A stretch of 56,779 nucleotides of DNA, from the NCBI GenBank assembly GCA_945903465.1, contig CAMDOF010000030.1:1-56779 (forward strand). Direction: 5' to 3'. This document shows positions 35,794-45,506 of this stretch, in pieces (within the stretch, counting starts at the first letter, position 1; each line of letters begins with the position of its first letter). The stretch comes from Opitutus sp. GAS368. GTDB lineage: Bacteria > Verrucomicrobiota > Verrucomicrobiia > Opitutales > Opitutaceae. The notes below the pieces were generated by a model, which was not told the origin of the DNA, made no database searches, and saw nothing but the letters and a program-made list of their open reading frames with translations. The translations under genes and the position numbers were made by a program.

Positions 35794-38700
35794 TTAGTGG
35801 AGGTGGATGAATTCGTTGGAATTAAGCAACACGTGAGCCAGATCGGTCATCGCGCGTATCCGCGGATCCGCAGTCTCCTCCCCGCTGACGCCGGCCTGCC
35901 ATTCATAGCCGGCGGGCAACGCGTGACGAGCGTCCCACGTCATCGCTCCGAGCGCGGACCAACGGGAAGGGTCCGCCGCGAGGGCCTGATCGTCGAGCAA
36001 CCCCGGCACCACCCGCACGCCGTCAATCCGCCCATCGAACTGATGCGGCCCCCGCCGATAGAGGCCGCCAATCACTGGCGTCGCCGCCCCCGCGCCGAGT
36101 TTACCCACGAGGCGGTGTTTGACGGTCGTGGTGAGCGGACCCGACTCGGCCGAATCCAAGTCGCGCACAAAAAAACTGACCGTGCCCTCGGCACAGGCGA
36201 CGCGGGCCACGACATGGAAGGTCTTGCCTGGCGCGATGACTATACCCGACGCGACCGCCTCATAAGCAGTATTCATGTTATCGTCTTCGCCCACGAGCTG
36301 AACAATCAAGCTACTCGGCTTGAACGCGGATTTTTTTCCGGTCACGCCGAGTGACCAGCCGTGGGAATCGAGGGAAAGGCGCTCGCCGTTCCAACGCGAA
36401 GCGATCACGCGCACGGCCGCGCCGGGATCGATACTCTCCAGATGGACAATGGCCTCGACCGTAAAGTCATCACCCTCACGCGGCGCCCCCCGCACGAGCA
36501 GGCGTTCGCGAGCGGTATTCTCCTTAAATCGCCCCGCCGCCATCACGGCATGTTCACTGGTAATCGCACCCGCCGCCTCGTCGGCACCGAGCCGACCCGC
36601 GGCGGTTCTCCGCGCGATAAAATCCTCGGCGACGCGCTTCTCATCGGCAAGCGGAACCCGCCCGAGTACGGCCTGCCAGATATCCGCCGCACCCGCCACC
36701 ACCGAACCGAGTTGCCGCGCGCGCGCCAGCGGCCACTCACCGTTCATGAACAAGAGCGCCTGCAAAGGCGTCGCCGTGACTTGACGCTCGGCACTACTTG
36801 AAAAACCGGCGGGGGCATCCAGCACGCGCAGCAGGTCATTGGTACTGTTGCGGCGCCGGAGCGTGAAAATACTGCGACGCGTCGAAACCCCGGCATCTTG
36901 CACCGGGCCACCCACGGTGAGATTCAGCTCACCGGAGGCCGCGAGCATCGCATCACGCACCTGCTCGGCATCGAGGCGGCGCGGGCTGAAGCGCCACAGA
37001 AATCGGTTATCCGGATCGATCAACGCGGCGCGCGCGGGGACGGCCATCCGCGCGGTTTGGCGATAGGTCGCAGAGAGCAGAATTTCCCGGTGCAGTTTTT
37101 TCAAGCTCCCACCCAGCGTGATGAAACGCTGCGCCAGCCAGTCGAGAAGCTCCGGGTGGGTCGGCAATTCGCCGAGCTTGCCTAAATCGTTGGGCGACCC
37201 CGCCAAGCCTCGACCGAAGTGGTACTGCCAGACCCGATTCACGATCGTGCGGGTCGCGAGCGGATTATCGGGCCGCGTAATCCAATTCGCCAAAGCGGTT
37301 CGCCGCCCGCTCGAATGCTCGAGCGGTGTGATCAACGGCTCCTCGGGCGCGATGACCGTGAGAAACCCCGGGGCCACCTCGCGATCGCCCCCACGGCGCG
37401 CCTTCATTTTGGTCGGTGGTGACTCACGGCCGGCATCGGTCGCCACAAAGGCCTCCGGCAACGGCGCGGGTTTGATCGCCTCAAAAAGCTGCAACTCCGC
37501 CAGCAACGTCGCATACCGCGCCTTGGCCTCCGGCGTCTTCAGCGCCTTCTGAGGCTCATACCGATCCACCTCGTACTCGAGCTGCCGCGCCGCCAGCGTC
37601 GCCACCACCTGCTCGAACGGTGCCCGCTGCGCTGCGGGTTTATCCATCATCGTCTGAATATCATCCGTGAACCGATCGTGCGCGCGTTTCACGAGGCGAT
37701 CACGCTCGGGCCCGATTAACTCCTCAATCTGGCCGCGAATGCCGGCCGTGGCCGTCTCCCAAGCCGTCAACTTTTCCGCTGAGCGCGCCCGCTCCTCCCT
37801 CGTCGCCAGCGGGAGATCACTCCGCCAGAGCACACCCTCAAAAAAAGCCCGGAGCGCAAAATAATCCTTCTGCAAAATCGGATCAAATTTATGGTCATGG
37901 CAGCGCGCACACGCGAAGCTCAGCCCAAGAAAAACTTCGCCCACATTGGCCGTGATATCATCCACGATGAGGTTGGCCTGCCCCCGCACGTCGCGTTGGT
38001 TCCACTCGTAAATGCCGTTGCGCAGATAGGAGGTCGCTACGAATACGTCGGGGTCGTTGGGCGCGATCTCGTCGCCCGCCAATTGCGCCTGTACGAAACG
38101 ATCGTAGGGCAAATCCGCGTTGAGGCTGCGGATCACCCAATCGCGATATTGCCAGGCGGCCGGTCGGAGAAAGTCCGCGCGATAGCCATCGCTATCCGCG
38201 AAGCGCACCAGGTCGAGCCAGTGCTGCCCCCAGCGCTCCCCATACCGCGGGCTCGCCAGCAGCTCGTCGATGAGCCGTTCGTCGGCGTCGGGCCGCTGAT
38301 CCTCGACGAACGCCGTGACCTGCGCGCGCGTCGGGGGCAGCCCGTGCACATCAAAAAAAACGCGGCGCACCCATTCTTCGCGATTCGCCGCGGGCGCCGG
38401 GACGAGCCCTCGCTCCGCGTGTTTCGCGGCAATAAACTGGTCGATCTCACCGCGTGCCCAGCGCTTGCCCGCGAGCGCTGGGGGCGTCGGGTGAGTCAGC
38501 GGCTGAAAGGTCCAAAATGCGCGCTGCTCCGCGGTAAAGCCATGTTCATCCACCGGCAATCCCGCCACCGGCGCGACGCTGGCCGGCCACGGCGCACCCA
38601 TCGCCACCCATTGCTCCAATCGGGCAACCTCCGTCGCCGGCAGCGGATCATCGGGCGGCATCTGCAAATCTGGATCCGTGCGGCGGATCACTTGCAATAA

Positions 38701-38949
38701 AAGCGATTTCTCGGGCGCCCCCGCGACGATCAACGCGCCACTGTCACCGCCCTGGGCGAACCGCGCGGCGGAATCGAGCCGCAGGCCCGACTTCGACTTT
38801 TTTTCACCGTGGCACTCATAGCAACGCCGCGCGAGGAGCGGCCGAATCTCGGTTTCAAAAAAAATCTCCCCGCTCCGCGTCTCTTCGGCAGCGGCCAGTC
38901 GACTCATGCCGACCACGGTAAAAATAAGAGGGAACCAGAATATCTTCAT
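35794..38949 (-). CDS. Planctomycete-type cytochrome protein: PSCyt1-DUF1549-DUF1553 with LamG-like domain
   Basis: A 1051-residue secreted protein. The ATG at 38949 gives a signal peptide (MKIFWFPLIFTVVGMSRLAAA); the frame open from 39024 adds a basic leader and overlaps the upstream gene. Order of domains: a cytochrome-type CYECH motif at residues 43-47; DUF1549 (FFDVHGLPPTRAQV, WGQHWLDLVRFADSDGY, with a second CARCH); DUF1553 (LANWITRPDNPLATRTIVNRVWQYHFGRGL). A concanavalin/LamG-like stretch (GDDFTVEAIVHL to QFDGRIDGVRVV) lies near the C-terminus. Heme binding is inferred from CXXCH. It sits between the FecR-like and DUF1501 genes. Confidence 0.9.
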   Translation of the reverse strand: MKIFWFPLIFTVVGMSRLAAAEETRSGEIFFETEIRPLLARRCYECHGEKKSKSGLRLDSAARFAQGGDSGALIVAGAPEKSLLLQVIRRTDPDLQMPPDDPLPATEVARLEQWVAMGAPWPASVAPVAGLPVDEHGFTAEQRAFWTFQPLTHPTPPALAGKRWARGEIDQFIAAKHAERGLVPAPAANREEWVRRVFFDVHGLPPTRAQVTAFVEDQRPDADERLIDELLASPRYGERWGQHWLDLVRFADSDGYRADFLRPAAWQYRDWVIRSLNADLPYDRFVQAQLAGDEIAPNDPDVFVATSYLRNGIYEWNQRDVRGQANLIVDDITANVGEVFLGLSFACARCHDHKFDPILQKDYFALRAFFEGVLWRSDLPLATREERARSAEKLTAWETATAGIRGQIEELIGPERDRLVKRAHDRFTDDIQTMMDKPAAQRAPFEQVVATLAARQLEYEVDRYEPQKALKTPEAKARYATLLAELQLFEAIKPAPLPEAFVATDAGRESPPTKMKARRGGDREVAPGFLTVIAPEEPLITPLEHSSGRRTALANWITRPDNPLATRTIVNRVWQYHFGRGLAGSPNDLGKLGELPTHPELLDWLAQRFITLGGSLKKLHREILLSATYRQTARMAVPARAALIDPDNRFLWRFSPRRLDAEQVRDAMLAASGELNLTVGGPVQDAGVSTRRSIFTLRRRNSTNDLLRVLDAPAGFSSSAERQVTATPLQALLFMNGEWPLARARQLGSVVAGAADIWQAVLGRVPLADEKRVAEDFIARRTAAGRLGADEAAGAITSEHAVMAAGRFKENTARERLLVRGAPREGDDFTVEAIVHLESIDPGAAVRVIASRWNGERLSLDSHGWSLGVTGKKSAFKPSSLIVQLVGEDDNMNTAYEAVASGIVIAPGKTFHVVARVACAEGTVSFFVRDLDSAESGPLTTTVKHRLVGKLGAGAATPVIGGLYRRGPHQFDGRIDGVRVVPGLLDDQALAADPSRWSALGAMTWDARHALPAGYEWQAGVSGEETADPRIRAMTDLAHVLLNSNEFIHLH

Positions 38950-38965
38950 ACCAAAAATTCGTGAA

Positions 38966-40339
38966 TCACCGAACGCGGAGCGTCGGCGGACGCGCGGTGG
39001 GGTGCTCCTTCGAAGCAAACGCATGCACGAGGCCCGTCGGATCAGTCTCCCCCGTCTCTCTTACAATTAGAAACGTCGCCAAACCTGCAGGGCATCCCCG
39101 CACAAAAGTCGCCAGCGCCTCACTCCGAATCGTAAACGGCGCCCCGGAACCACCGCGCGGCAACCAAAATTCCGCGACTCGTTCCACTTGCTCCGAAAGC
39201 ACGCCCGTATCATCAGTCCCTGGTAAGGTGTCCCAAGTGACGCTGGCTTCGCCCCAACTCGCGCCTGCCGACGTCCGGACCCCATAAACCGCAAAACGCG
39301 AGTCGGGGACCATCGTCACAAATCCGTAGCCACTGGGCTCCGGATCCAACACCAGTTGCACCTCATTAATTTGCGCGACCTTCAACGCGGAGATATCAAA
39401 AGTGAGAATCGCCCGGCGTTCATTGTTGCGGCTCAATGGCAACGTCGAGTGCTTCACCATCAACAGAGGCTCCCCTCCCGTCGGCGCGGCATAGCCTCGG
39501 CGGACGTACCCATCGGCACCTCGCCCGTAAGACGTCGCGATACTCGTCCAACCATCGATTATCGGCGAGGGATCCGGCCGATTCGGTTCGCTGCTGGGTG
39601 AAATCAGATCCGTCGCGACGTGATACGCTTTGCCTTGTGGCAGCTTTCGCACGAGGCCGCGCCTCGAATCTTCCAGCTCCACTTCACCTTCAAAAACGAA
39701 AACGTGCGAGTGCCCCGTCGAGCTCGCGGTCACCCCAAACCGCGTCCCGAGATCAACGACGGTAAGGTCGGGGGTTTGCACCGTGAAGCCATGTGCACTC
39801 GGCGGCACCTCGGCTGTGATTGAACCTTCTGGGAGTCGGCAGAGCATCGCACTGACAATCTCCAACGTAGTCGGCGCCTCTAGGGTCACCACCGCCCCGC
39901 TCGCAAACCGCACGATGGCGACACCTTCCACCAACGACACGACGCCCGCTCCGAGACGAGAAGACGTCAGCGTCGGCAGCGTCGACCCCGCCCACGTCGC
40001 GTGCTCCGCCTGCACGATCGTGGCGCAGTACTTTTCACGAGTCGCCTCGCTCCCGCCCCAAAAACCGACGACAACCGCCGAGGCGGCGAGACCGAGGCCG
40101 GCAAACCAGCGCCAACGCCCCCCCACCGCCACCGGTGGGCTCACCGCCAACAACTCCGGCAGGCGGGCCCGGTCGGCCAACAACGCTCCGTGCAGCCAGA
40201 CGTGCTCAACGTAGAACGCTCGCAATACCGGATCGCGCACGACGTCGGCGTGAAAGCACGCCAGCTCTTCCGCCGAGAGCAATCCCTCGACCACGCGGTC
40301 AACGCGATCCGCCCATTCTCGTTTTCGCCGATCGTTCAT
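38966..40339 (-). CDS. FecR-like membrane protein with C-terminal DNRLRE-like domain
   Basis: A 457-residue protein. The N-terminal 60 residues (ADRVDRVVEGLLSAEELACF) form the short helical domain common in PVC FecR-like regulators, followed by one membrane segment (WFAGLGLAASAVVVGFWGG). A periplasmic FecR domain follows (VVSLVEGVAIVRFASGAVVTLEAPTTLEI, VVDLGTRFGVTAS, VFVFEGEVEL). The C-terminal 200 residues resemble DNRLRE beta-sandwich domains (RAILTFDISALKVAQINEVQLVL). It overlaps the ECF sigma gene by four bases (40336-40339), which supports a sigma/anti-sigma pair. Fusion of sensor and DNRLRE modules hints at binding of surface or polymeric ligands. Confidence 0.82.
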   Translation of the reverse strand: MNDRRKREWADRVDRVVEGLLSAEELACFHADVVRDPVLRAFYVEHVWLHGALLADRARLPELLAVSPPVAVGGRWRWFAGLGLAASAVVVGFWGGSEATREKYCATIVQAEHATWAGSTLPTLTSSRLGAGVVSLVEGVAIVRFASGAVVTLEAPTTLEIVSAMLCRLPEGSITAEVPPSAHGFTVQTPDLTVVDLGTRFGVTASSTGHSHVFVFEGEVELEDSRRGLVRKLPQGKAYHVATDLISPSSEPNRPDPSPIIDGWTSIATSYGRGADGYVRRGYAAPTGGEPLLMVKHSTLPLSRNNERRAILTFDISALKVAQINEVQLVLDPEPSGYGFVTMVPDSRFAVYGVRTSAGASWGEASVTWDTLPGTDDTGVLSEQVERVAEFWLPRGGSGAPFTIRSEALATFVRGCPAGLATFLIVRETGETDPTGLVHAFASKEHPTARPPTLRVR

Positions 40340-40884
40340 GGTCTCTGGGCTACTCGCAATCGCCGGCTAATACAGTCGTTTAACCCATCGCGAATCCGGC
40401 TTAAAAGACGATAGACCGCCAGGATGGAACGTTGACTCTTAGCCGCAATCGCCTCGACAGAACAGTCGTCAAAGTACCGCCAAACAATGATGGCGCGATG
40501 CCGCTCAGGCAGCTTCTTCAGGCAATCGCTCAAAACCTCCGCACGCAAATCAAGCTCATCGGAGCACCGGTCGATTTCATCGGCCACCGCCTCGAAAAAC
40601 GCCTGCTCATGCGGCGACTCAGGCCGCCGTTTTACCGCACGACGGTAATTCAAAATCTGATGCCGCGCGACCGTGCGCGACCACGCGCGAAAATCCGTAC
40701 CGAGTTCAAAGCGATCAAACATCCGCCAGAGCGCTAACTTACAGTCCTGAAAAATATCCGCCGCATCGGTCGCGCTAGCAACCAGACTAAAGATGTACGC
40801 ACTTAACGCGCGCTCATGCTCGGCCAAGAGACGCAGATAAGCTTCATCACGAGCAACGACTGGCACTGACTCAGAGGGATCCAT
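40336..40884 (-). CDS. ECF sigma factor (PVC-type sigma-70 family)
   Basis: A 182-residue sigma factor from the ATG at 40884; a TTG at 40908 would add eight residues. Region 2 is seen as ALSAYIFSLVASATDAADIFQDCKLALWRMFDRF with FRAWSRTVARHQILNYRR. Region 4 is LKKLPERHRAIIVWRYFDDCSVEAIAAKSQRSILAVYRLL. Such sigma factors, common in Verrucomicrobia and Planctomycetes, are usually controlled by the co-encoded FecR-like protein. It overlaps that gene by four bases and follows the receptor gene by about 100 bases. Confidence 0.92.
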   Translation of the reverse strand: MDPSESVPVVARDEAYLRLLAEHERALSAYIFSLVASATDAADIFQDCKLALWRMFDRFELGTDFRAWSRTVARHQILNYRRAVKRRPESPHEQAFFEAVADEIDRCSDELDLRAEVLSDCLKKLPERHRAIIVWRYFDDCSVEAIAAKSQRSILAVYRLLSRIRDGLNDCISRRLRVAQRP

Positions 40885-40990
40885 AATCGGAGATGCGAGT
40901 TTGCGCAAAGGTCAAGATAGCAACAGATGAGCCCGCGCGGCGCGCTAAGCAACCCGACAAGTACGTCATGAGCCCTACGATCATCATCCG

Positions 40991-43900
40991 TTAAAATGAA
41001 AATCGGGCGGAAAACATCGCTTTTCGGCCTTCCGCGATTGCGTACACGGCCGCCTTGCCATCGGGATTAATGACAACGGGCACGAGCTGGTTATGCGTGA
41101 AGAGATTTCTTATATTCAGCTGGATCTTCATGCCGATCTTGTTGCTGAAAATTCTCCGTTGATAGGATAACCAGCCATCATAACGCATCTCCGCCGGACC
41201 ATAAAACGGGTTGCGCACATCCGAGACCCGCACATCGCTCGGCAGCGTCGCCGCACCCGTTGGCACGCGCGTCAAATCCGCGCGGAATGATGCGACCGGA
41301 TAGCCGATCGCAGATTGATCGAGCCAGCGCAGACCGGTGCCGACGCCGAAGCCCTTAAATCGATCACCTTGAAAATCGTAGTTAGCGACGACGTTCGCGC
41401 GCCATTTGCGGAGCTCCTGCACGAGCGCTCCGTCGCCGGAGGCCGCGGTGTTGAAGCGGTTGAGCGCGAGCGACTGAAAATTGTTCGCGAGCATATTCAC
41501 GTCGGAGCGACTGCCGATGTTGGGAATAGCGCCGACGTTCAGCGGGACCTGAAAGGCCCACTCGCCTTTCCACTCGGTCGCGAGCGGTTTCCCGTTGGCA
41601 GAGGGTGTGTCGAAGAGCAGCTTGCGCACCGCGGCGCCCGTGTTGCTGCGGACGGACTCTTGCTCGGAAACATTAAACACAAAGGACAGGCCGCGAGACG
41701 GCCGGAACATCACCTCGAGCTCCGTCCCCTTGCTGACAAAGTCGCTGGTGTCGCGCACGCCGGGGTCGGTGTAGAAAACACTTCCATTCTGGAGGCGCGC
41801 GTTGAACGTGGACAACAAGGCCGCCGGCGGGGCGATAAAGCCAACCGGCAAGCCACCGCCACCGTCGGGGATGCTGCCCGAACGCACCATCGAAACCGCT
41901 TGGCTATACATACTCATAATCGCGGCAGGAATCCCCCCAACGGTCCCGTTAAAACTACCCGTTTGCGTTGTCTCAAAAAAATTCACTCGCGCCGAGATCC
42001 GTCCATTGAACGCCTCCAAGTAGATACCCTGCTCCTTCGTGATGCCCCGGGGCGGCGCCAATTCTCGGCCAAAAACGTCAACCGTCTTTGTCGCCGGAGG
42101 ACTAAAATTTTCTGAAGTGCCATAATACGCGTTGAGGGCCGTGATCCCTGGGAGCCGTTGGAGCCACTTCTCCGGCAACTTGGCCACCCCACTCCAAGCA
42201 AACAGGGTCTTTTTAAAAACCTGAGGCACCAGCGCGGAATTACTCAGTCGATAAGACGGGTCGTCGACCCTTACGAACCCCTCGCCACTGGTATCAAAGG
42301 GCGCATTGACACTGAGGATCGACGACTGCTCCTTTCGCCAGCCGACCGTCGCGACCACGCGGTCGCCAAACCAATTGCTCTGCAGGGCGAGCGCCTGGGA
42401 ATCGAGCGTGCGCTCATTTAAACCGGCGAAACCCGCGCTGTGGGTGACTTCACGATCTTCGCGCTGAATGTTGAGCGGAGTCGTGAAGCCGTTGTAGGCC
42501 GCATCCCTCGCCACCGCCACACTCGGGGCCTGCACCCGCGAGAGCACGACTCCCCGGCCGTTTACCTCGTTGTGGAAGTTCATCAGATTTTGCTGCAAGC
42601 CCTGCAGATTTGCACCGCTTGGCGTCGATGCATTCAGCAGGGAGGGTCCGATGTAAACCAAGGTCACGATCTGTTTACTTTGGGCGGCGGTGCGCGCCTG
42701 ATTATTACCGTTCGCCCAGTTGTCGGTCGTATAAAACATCGATCCCCCACCGCGGGAGTCCGTAAAAAAAGTTTCCCGCTGGCCCAACCAGGAGAGGACG
42801 TGCTTGCCGAGGAGGGCACCGAGCGGGTGGCTAAACCTCTCCGCTAGATTGAGCTCATAAAAAAACTTGGCGCGCGCCGTCGCCACTTTTTGAAAGGTGT
42901 AACTCGCCGCGCCGGCCGTGGAGATGAAGGGGCGCCCAAAGTTTGGATTCAACTCGCCGGTCCACATCTTGGTATTCGGATCGATCGAAATATACGGCGC
43001 CAGTTGGTTCATCAGTGACTGGTACCCCTCTTGCCACTTTTGCTGATCGAACGAGACCGCAAAACCCGCGTGGCGGTTGAGCAGCAATTGCTGCCACGAC
43101 GCTTCGAAATTTTGCAAATTGGACTTTGCCTCGGAGTTAGGCCCCGCCAGCAGATTATTGTAAAAATCAAAAACCGTGGGATCAGTGAGATTTTCTGCCG
43201 TATAGAAAGACTGATCGGCCAATCCATAATCGGCCCGAACACGGCTCATCTCGCGGGAGTACGCGCCGACCGCGGTACCCGTGAGCCCGGAGGAAGGATA
43301 AAAAACATTGTTCGAAACGAGGGCCCGCCCGAGCAAGACTTGGCCATTTGCGGTCGTGGGAATATTATCGCGTGGGGCGGTGGCGGCGACGTTTTGAAAG
43401 AAGAACGTCGGCGATCGATTGACGTTCTCGGGCACGCCGAGCGTCGCATTGCGCAACGCCGCGGTAAAAGTATTGAAGGGCCCCGTCGTCGGATCGTAGC
43501 TGACTTTTCCCCGCGCCCCGGCGGCACGGATGTCCGCCGGGAGGGTCGCGTCGAACCATGAGGAGATGCGATCCGATGGGGTGAGCGTCCGCGCGCGGTT
43601 GGACTTAAGCTCACCCATCTCAAAGCTCGTCTGAAAAGTCGTTGAACTAAGCACCCCTAAATTCCGCAGCGCCTTAACGTCCCAGGTAGCCGTCGCATAA
43701 CGGCGATCGGCTTGGCTATACGTGAATTTCTGCTGAAACTTATCGTCACTTTTCACGCCCGCGACACGGACGGCGAGCTCTCCCCGGTTGATGACCAGGT
43801 TAGTGTTGAAGGCGGCCCGGGAGCTTCCATAACTACCGAGACCGAGGTCGACCGTACCGAAGGATTTCCTCAAATCGGCCGCGGCGGTGGAGGTGTTGAT

Positions 43901-44500
43901 GATGCCCGCGGGGCTACCGACCCCGAAAAGGAGCGCATTAGCTCCGCGATTAATTTCCACCCGATCCGTATTATAGCCGTCCATCGGGAAAATGGCGCGA
44001 TAGAAATTCATCGCCTGCGTTGCCTCGGCGAGACCACGCACGCGCGTGCCCACCGGACCATTGCTCAAGCTCGGCTCGGAGGTGACGGCGCCGAGCGCCG
44101 GACCTGCGCCCGAATAATTCCCACCAAAGCCCGTGACCTCCATATTGGCCTGGTAAACCAACGCATCGCGCAAATTGAAGGACGCGGTATCCTCAAAAAA
44201 TTTAGACGTGATCACCACAACGGAGGCACCGAGATCGGTCAGCTTCGTCTTCAAGCCGGTGCCGGCCAGTGACTCGCTGGCTTCGTAACCGACATCCTTC
44301 GCGGATGATACGGTGAACGGATTGAGCCTGATCGCATCGTCCGCCCCCGTGGCGGGGACGGCCGCCATCGCCCCCACCGCGGAAATCCCCCGGGTGAACA
44401 CCGCTGCGGCGCATAGAATCAGCGCGACGCGGCGTGGGCGCGGGCGACGAGAGATGAAGAGGGTGCTTGCGCGGACCGATGGGATTAGGGGGTGATGCAT
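40991..44500 (-). CDS. TonB-dependent receptor, Opitutaceae-type large
   Basis: A 1169-residue outer-membrane receptor. A long basic leader (PRPRRVALILCAAAVFTRGISAVGAMA) serves as signal peptide. The mature start has AIRLNPFTVSSAKDVGYEASESLAGTGLKT, the TonB-box-plus-plug opening common in Opitutaceae. The plug continues with GASVVVITSKFFEDTASFNLRDAL and DRVEINRGANALLFGVGSPAGIIN. The barrel ends KAMFSARFSF with a terminal Phe. There is no carboxypeptidase-regulatory domain. It lies upstream of the ECF-FecR pair on the same strand, so the sigma factor may control it. Substrate unknown. Confidence 0.92.
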   Translation of the reverse strand: MHHPLIPSVRASTLFISRRPRPRRVALILCAAAVFTRGISAVGAMAAVPATGADDAIRLNPFTVSSAKDVGYEASESLAGTGLKTKLTDLGASVVVITSKFFEDTASFNLRDALVYQANMEVTGFGGNYSGAGPALGAVTSEPSLSNGPVGTRVRGLAEATQAMNFYRAIFPMDGYNTDRVEINRGANALLFGVGSPAGIINTSTAAADLRKSFGTVDLGLGSYGSSRAAFNTNLVINRGELAVRVAGVKSDDKFQQKFTYSQADRRYATATWDVKALRNLGVLSSTTFQTSFEMGELKSNRARTLTPSDRISSWFDATLPADIRAAGARGKVSYDPTTGPFNTFTAALRNATLGVPENVNRSPTFFFQNVAATAPRDNIPTTANGQVLLGRALVSNNVFYPSSGLTGTAVGAYSREMSRVRADYGLADQSFYTAENLTDPTVFDFYNNLLAGPNSEAKSNLQNFEASWQQLLLNRHAGFAVSFDQQKWQEGYQSLMNQLAPYISIDPNTKMWTGELNPNFGRPFISTAGAASYTFQKVATARAKFFYELNLAERFSHPLGALLGKHVLSWLGQRETFFTDSRGGGSMFYTTDNWANGNNQARTAAQSKQIVTLVYIGPSLLNASTPSGANLQGLQQNLMNFHNEVNGRGVVLSRVQAPSVAVARDAAYNGFTTPLNIQREDREVTHSAGFAGLNERTLDSQALALQSNWFGDRVVATVGWRKEQSSILSVNAPFDTSGEGFVRVDDPSYRLSNSALVPQVFKKTLFAWSGVAKLPEKWLQRLPGITALNAYYGTSENFSPPATKTVDVFGRELAPPRGITKEQGIYLEAFNGRISARVNFFETTQTGSFNGTVGGIPAAIMSMYSQAVSMVRSGSIPDGGGGLPVGFIAPPAALLSTFNARLQNGSVFYTDPGVRDTSDFVSKGTELEVMFRPSRGLSFVFNVSEQESVRSNTGAAVRKLLFDTPSANGKPLATEWKGEWAFQVPLNVGAIPNIGSRSDVNMLANNFQSLALNRFNTAASGDGALVQELRKWRANVVANYDFQGDRFKGFGVGTGLRWLDQSAIGYPVASFRADLTRVPTGAATLPSDVRVSDVRNPFYGPAEMRYDGWLSYQRRIFSNKIGMKIQLNIRNLFTHNQLVPVVINPDGKAAVYAIAEGRKAMFSARFSF

Positions 44501-45231
44501 CGATTAGAAACTGGGGATGGGACCACGCTTCGCGGCACTCGCCCCCACTATACTAGGTCATCCATGGGGAAATTTGGACAAAGAATCGGATAAAAATTTA
44601 GATTCCCCGAAACTTTAAGTGGGTATCGCTGAGGACGATGGTGCTGTCGGCGCCGCGCCGCGACCGGCTACGCTGAATCCGGCCAGGGCCCTCGATTTTG
44701 GCCGAGAGGACGTGCAGCGCCGAGGAAGCCTCGCGTCACCGGTTACCTCTAGCACAAGCATGGGTGAGTGTGCCCAGGAGAACGCCACCACGCGAGAACG
44801 CAACCAACTGACAGCGAGCTAACACCAAACGCGCGTCGTTGCGTCCGGCCTCGGTAATTACGACGCTTGGCCTGAGAAATTTTTCTTGGTTCATAAATTG
44901 CCGCGCCGAGGGCGGCGCACCGGTACTTCGTCAACGTGGAGTCGAGCGGGGGCGTTCGGGCTCTACTCAATTCACGGCCGGCGCCTTCGGATCACCTTGC
45001 ATCACGATTTATCCGCCGAAAGTAACGGAGCGCGGGACCTTTCGCTCCGGCCAAAGCTCATTTAACCATTAAGACAGAGCGCGCGAGGACCTCGCTTGCT
45101 CGAAAAGATTTCCTTGTTTCTAAAATTTTATTTCCAACTAACTCGTCCAACTTTTTATCCGGCGATTTTTGTGCGAAAAAATAATTCGATTACGTTCGGC
45201 GCATGCCCTTCTGCAAGGAGTCATCGGGTCA

Positions 45232-45330
45232 TTGATGTTAACGATCACCGGCTCGCTCTGCTTCGCGAAAACCGCCGCGGGCGATTATGGCGGGGGACCT
45301 GCGAGGCACGGTGGCGCCGCTCTCCTCGCA
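45232..45330 (+). pseudogene. Possible 5' remnant of a secreted protein gene
   Basis: Downstream of an AT-rich island and an AAGGAG at about 45214, the frame reads MLTITGSLCFAKTAAGDYGGG, which resembles the end of a signal peptide. It runs into the inverted-repeat element at 45328 with no recognised continuation. It may be a gene start truncated by that element, or chance. Confidence 0.2.
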
Positions 45331-45469
45331 GCCTGTCGGACTGAGAGATTTTTCAAAAAGCCGACGCCGCAGAATCGCTTATGCGGCATTTTCTCGGAGG
45401 GGTCGGATAGATTTGATCGTCTAAAATTCAGGAAAACGAGTGGAATACCCCTAAAGTCCGATAGGCTGC
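45328..45469. mobile_element. Candidate miniature inverted-repeat element (about 142 bp)
   Basis: Ends 45328-45341 (GCAGCCTGTCGGAC) and 45456-45469 are inverted repeats matching at 13 of 14 bases. Inside is a small hairpin (GCCGCA at 45366-45371 with TGCGGC at 45382-45387) followed by a short T-run. Base composition is less GC-rich than the neighbours. No transposase is encoded. It fits a MITE or REP-like element, or a structured RNA; only one copy is present in this window, so mobility is unproven. Confidence 0.4.
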
Positions 45470-45506
45470 TCGTCGGGCGGCAGTCGCACCCTAAATAAAT
45501 CACCTG

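Larger units (their letters stand above)
44501..45506. other. One-kilobase region without an intact gene
   Basis: No convincing gene is present. AT-rich DNA at 44560-44610 precedes the receptor gene and probably holds its promoter. A second AT-rich island spans about 45110-45190, followed by a short secreted-protein-like start near 45232 that is cut by an inverted-repeat element at 45328-45469. The remaining open frames look like chance. Confidence 0.5.
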
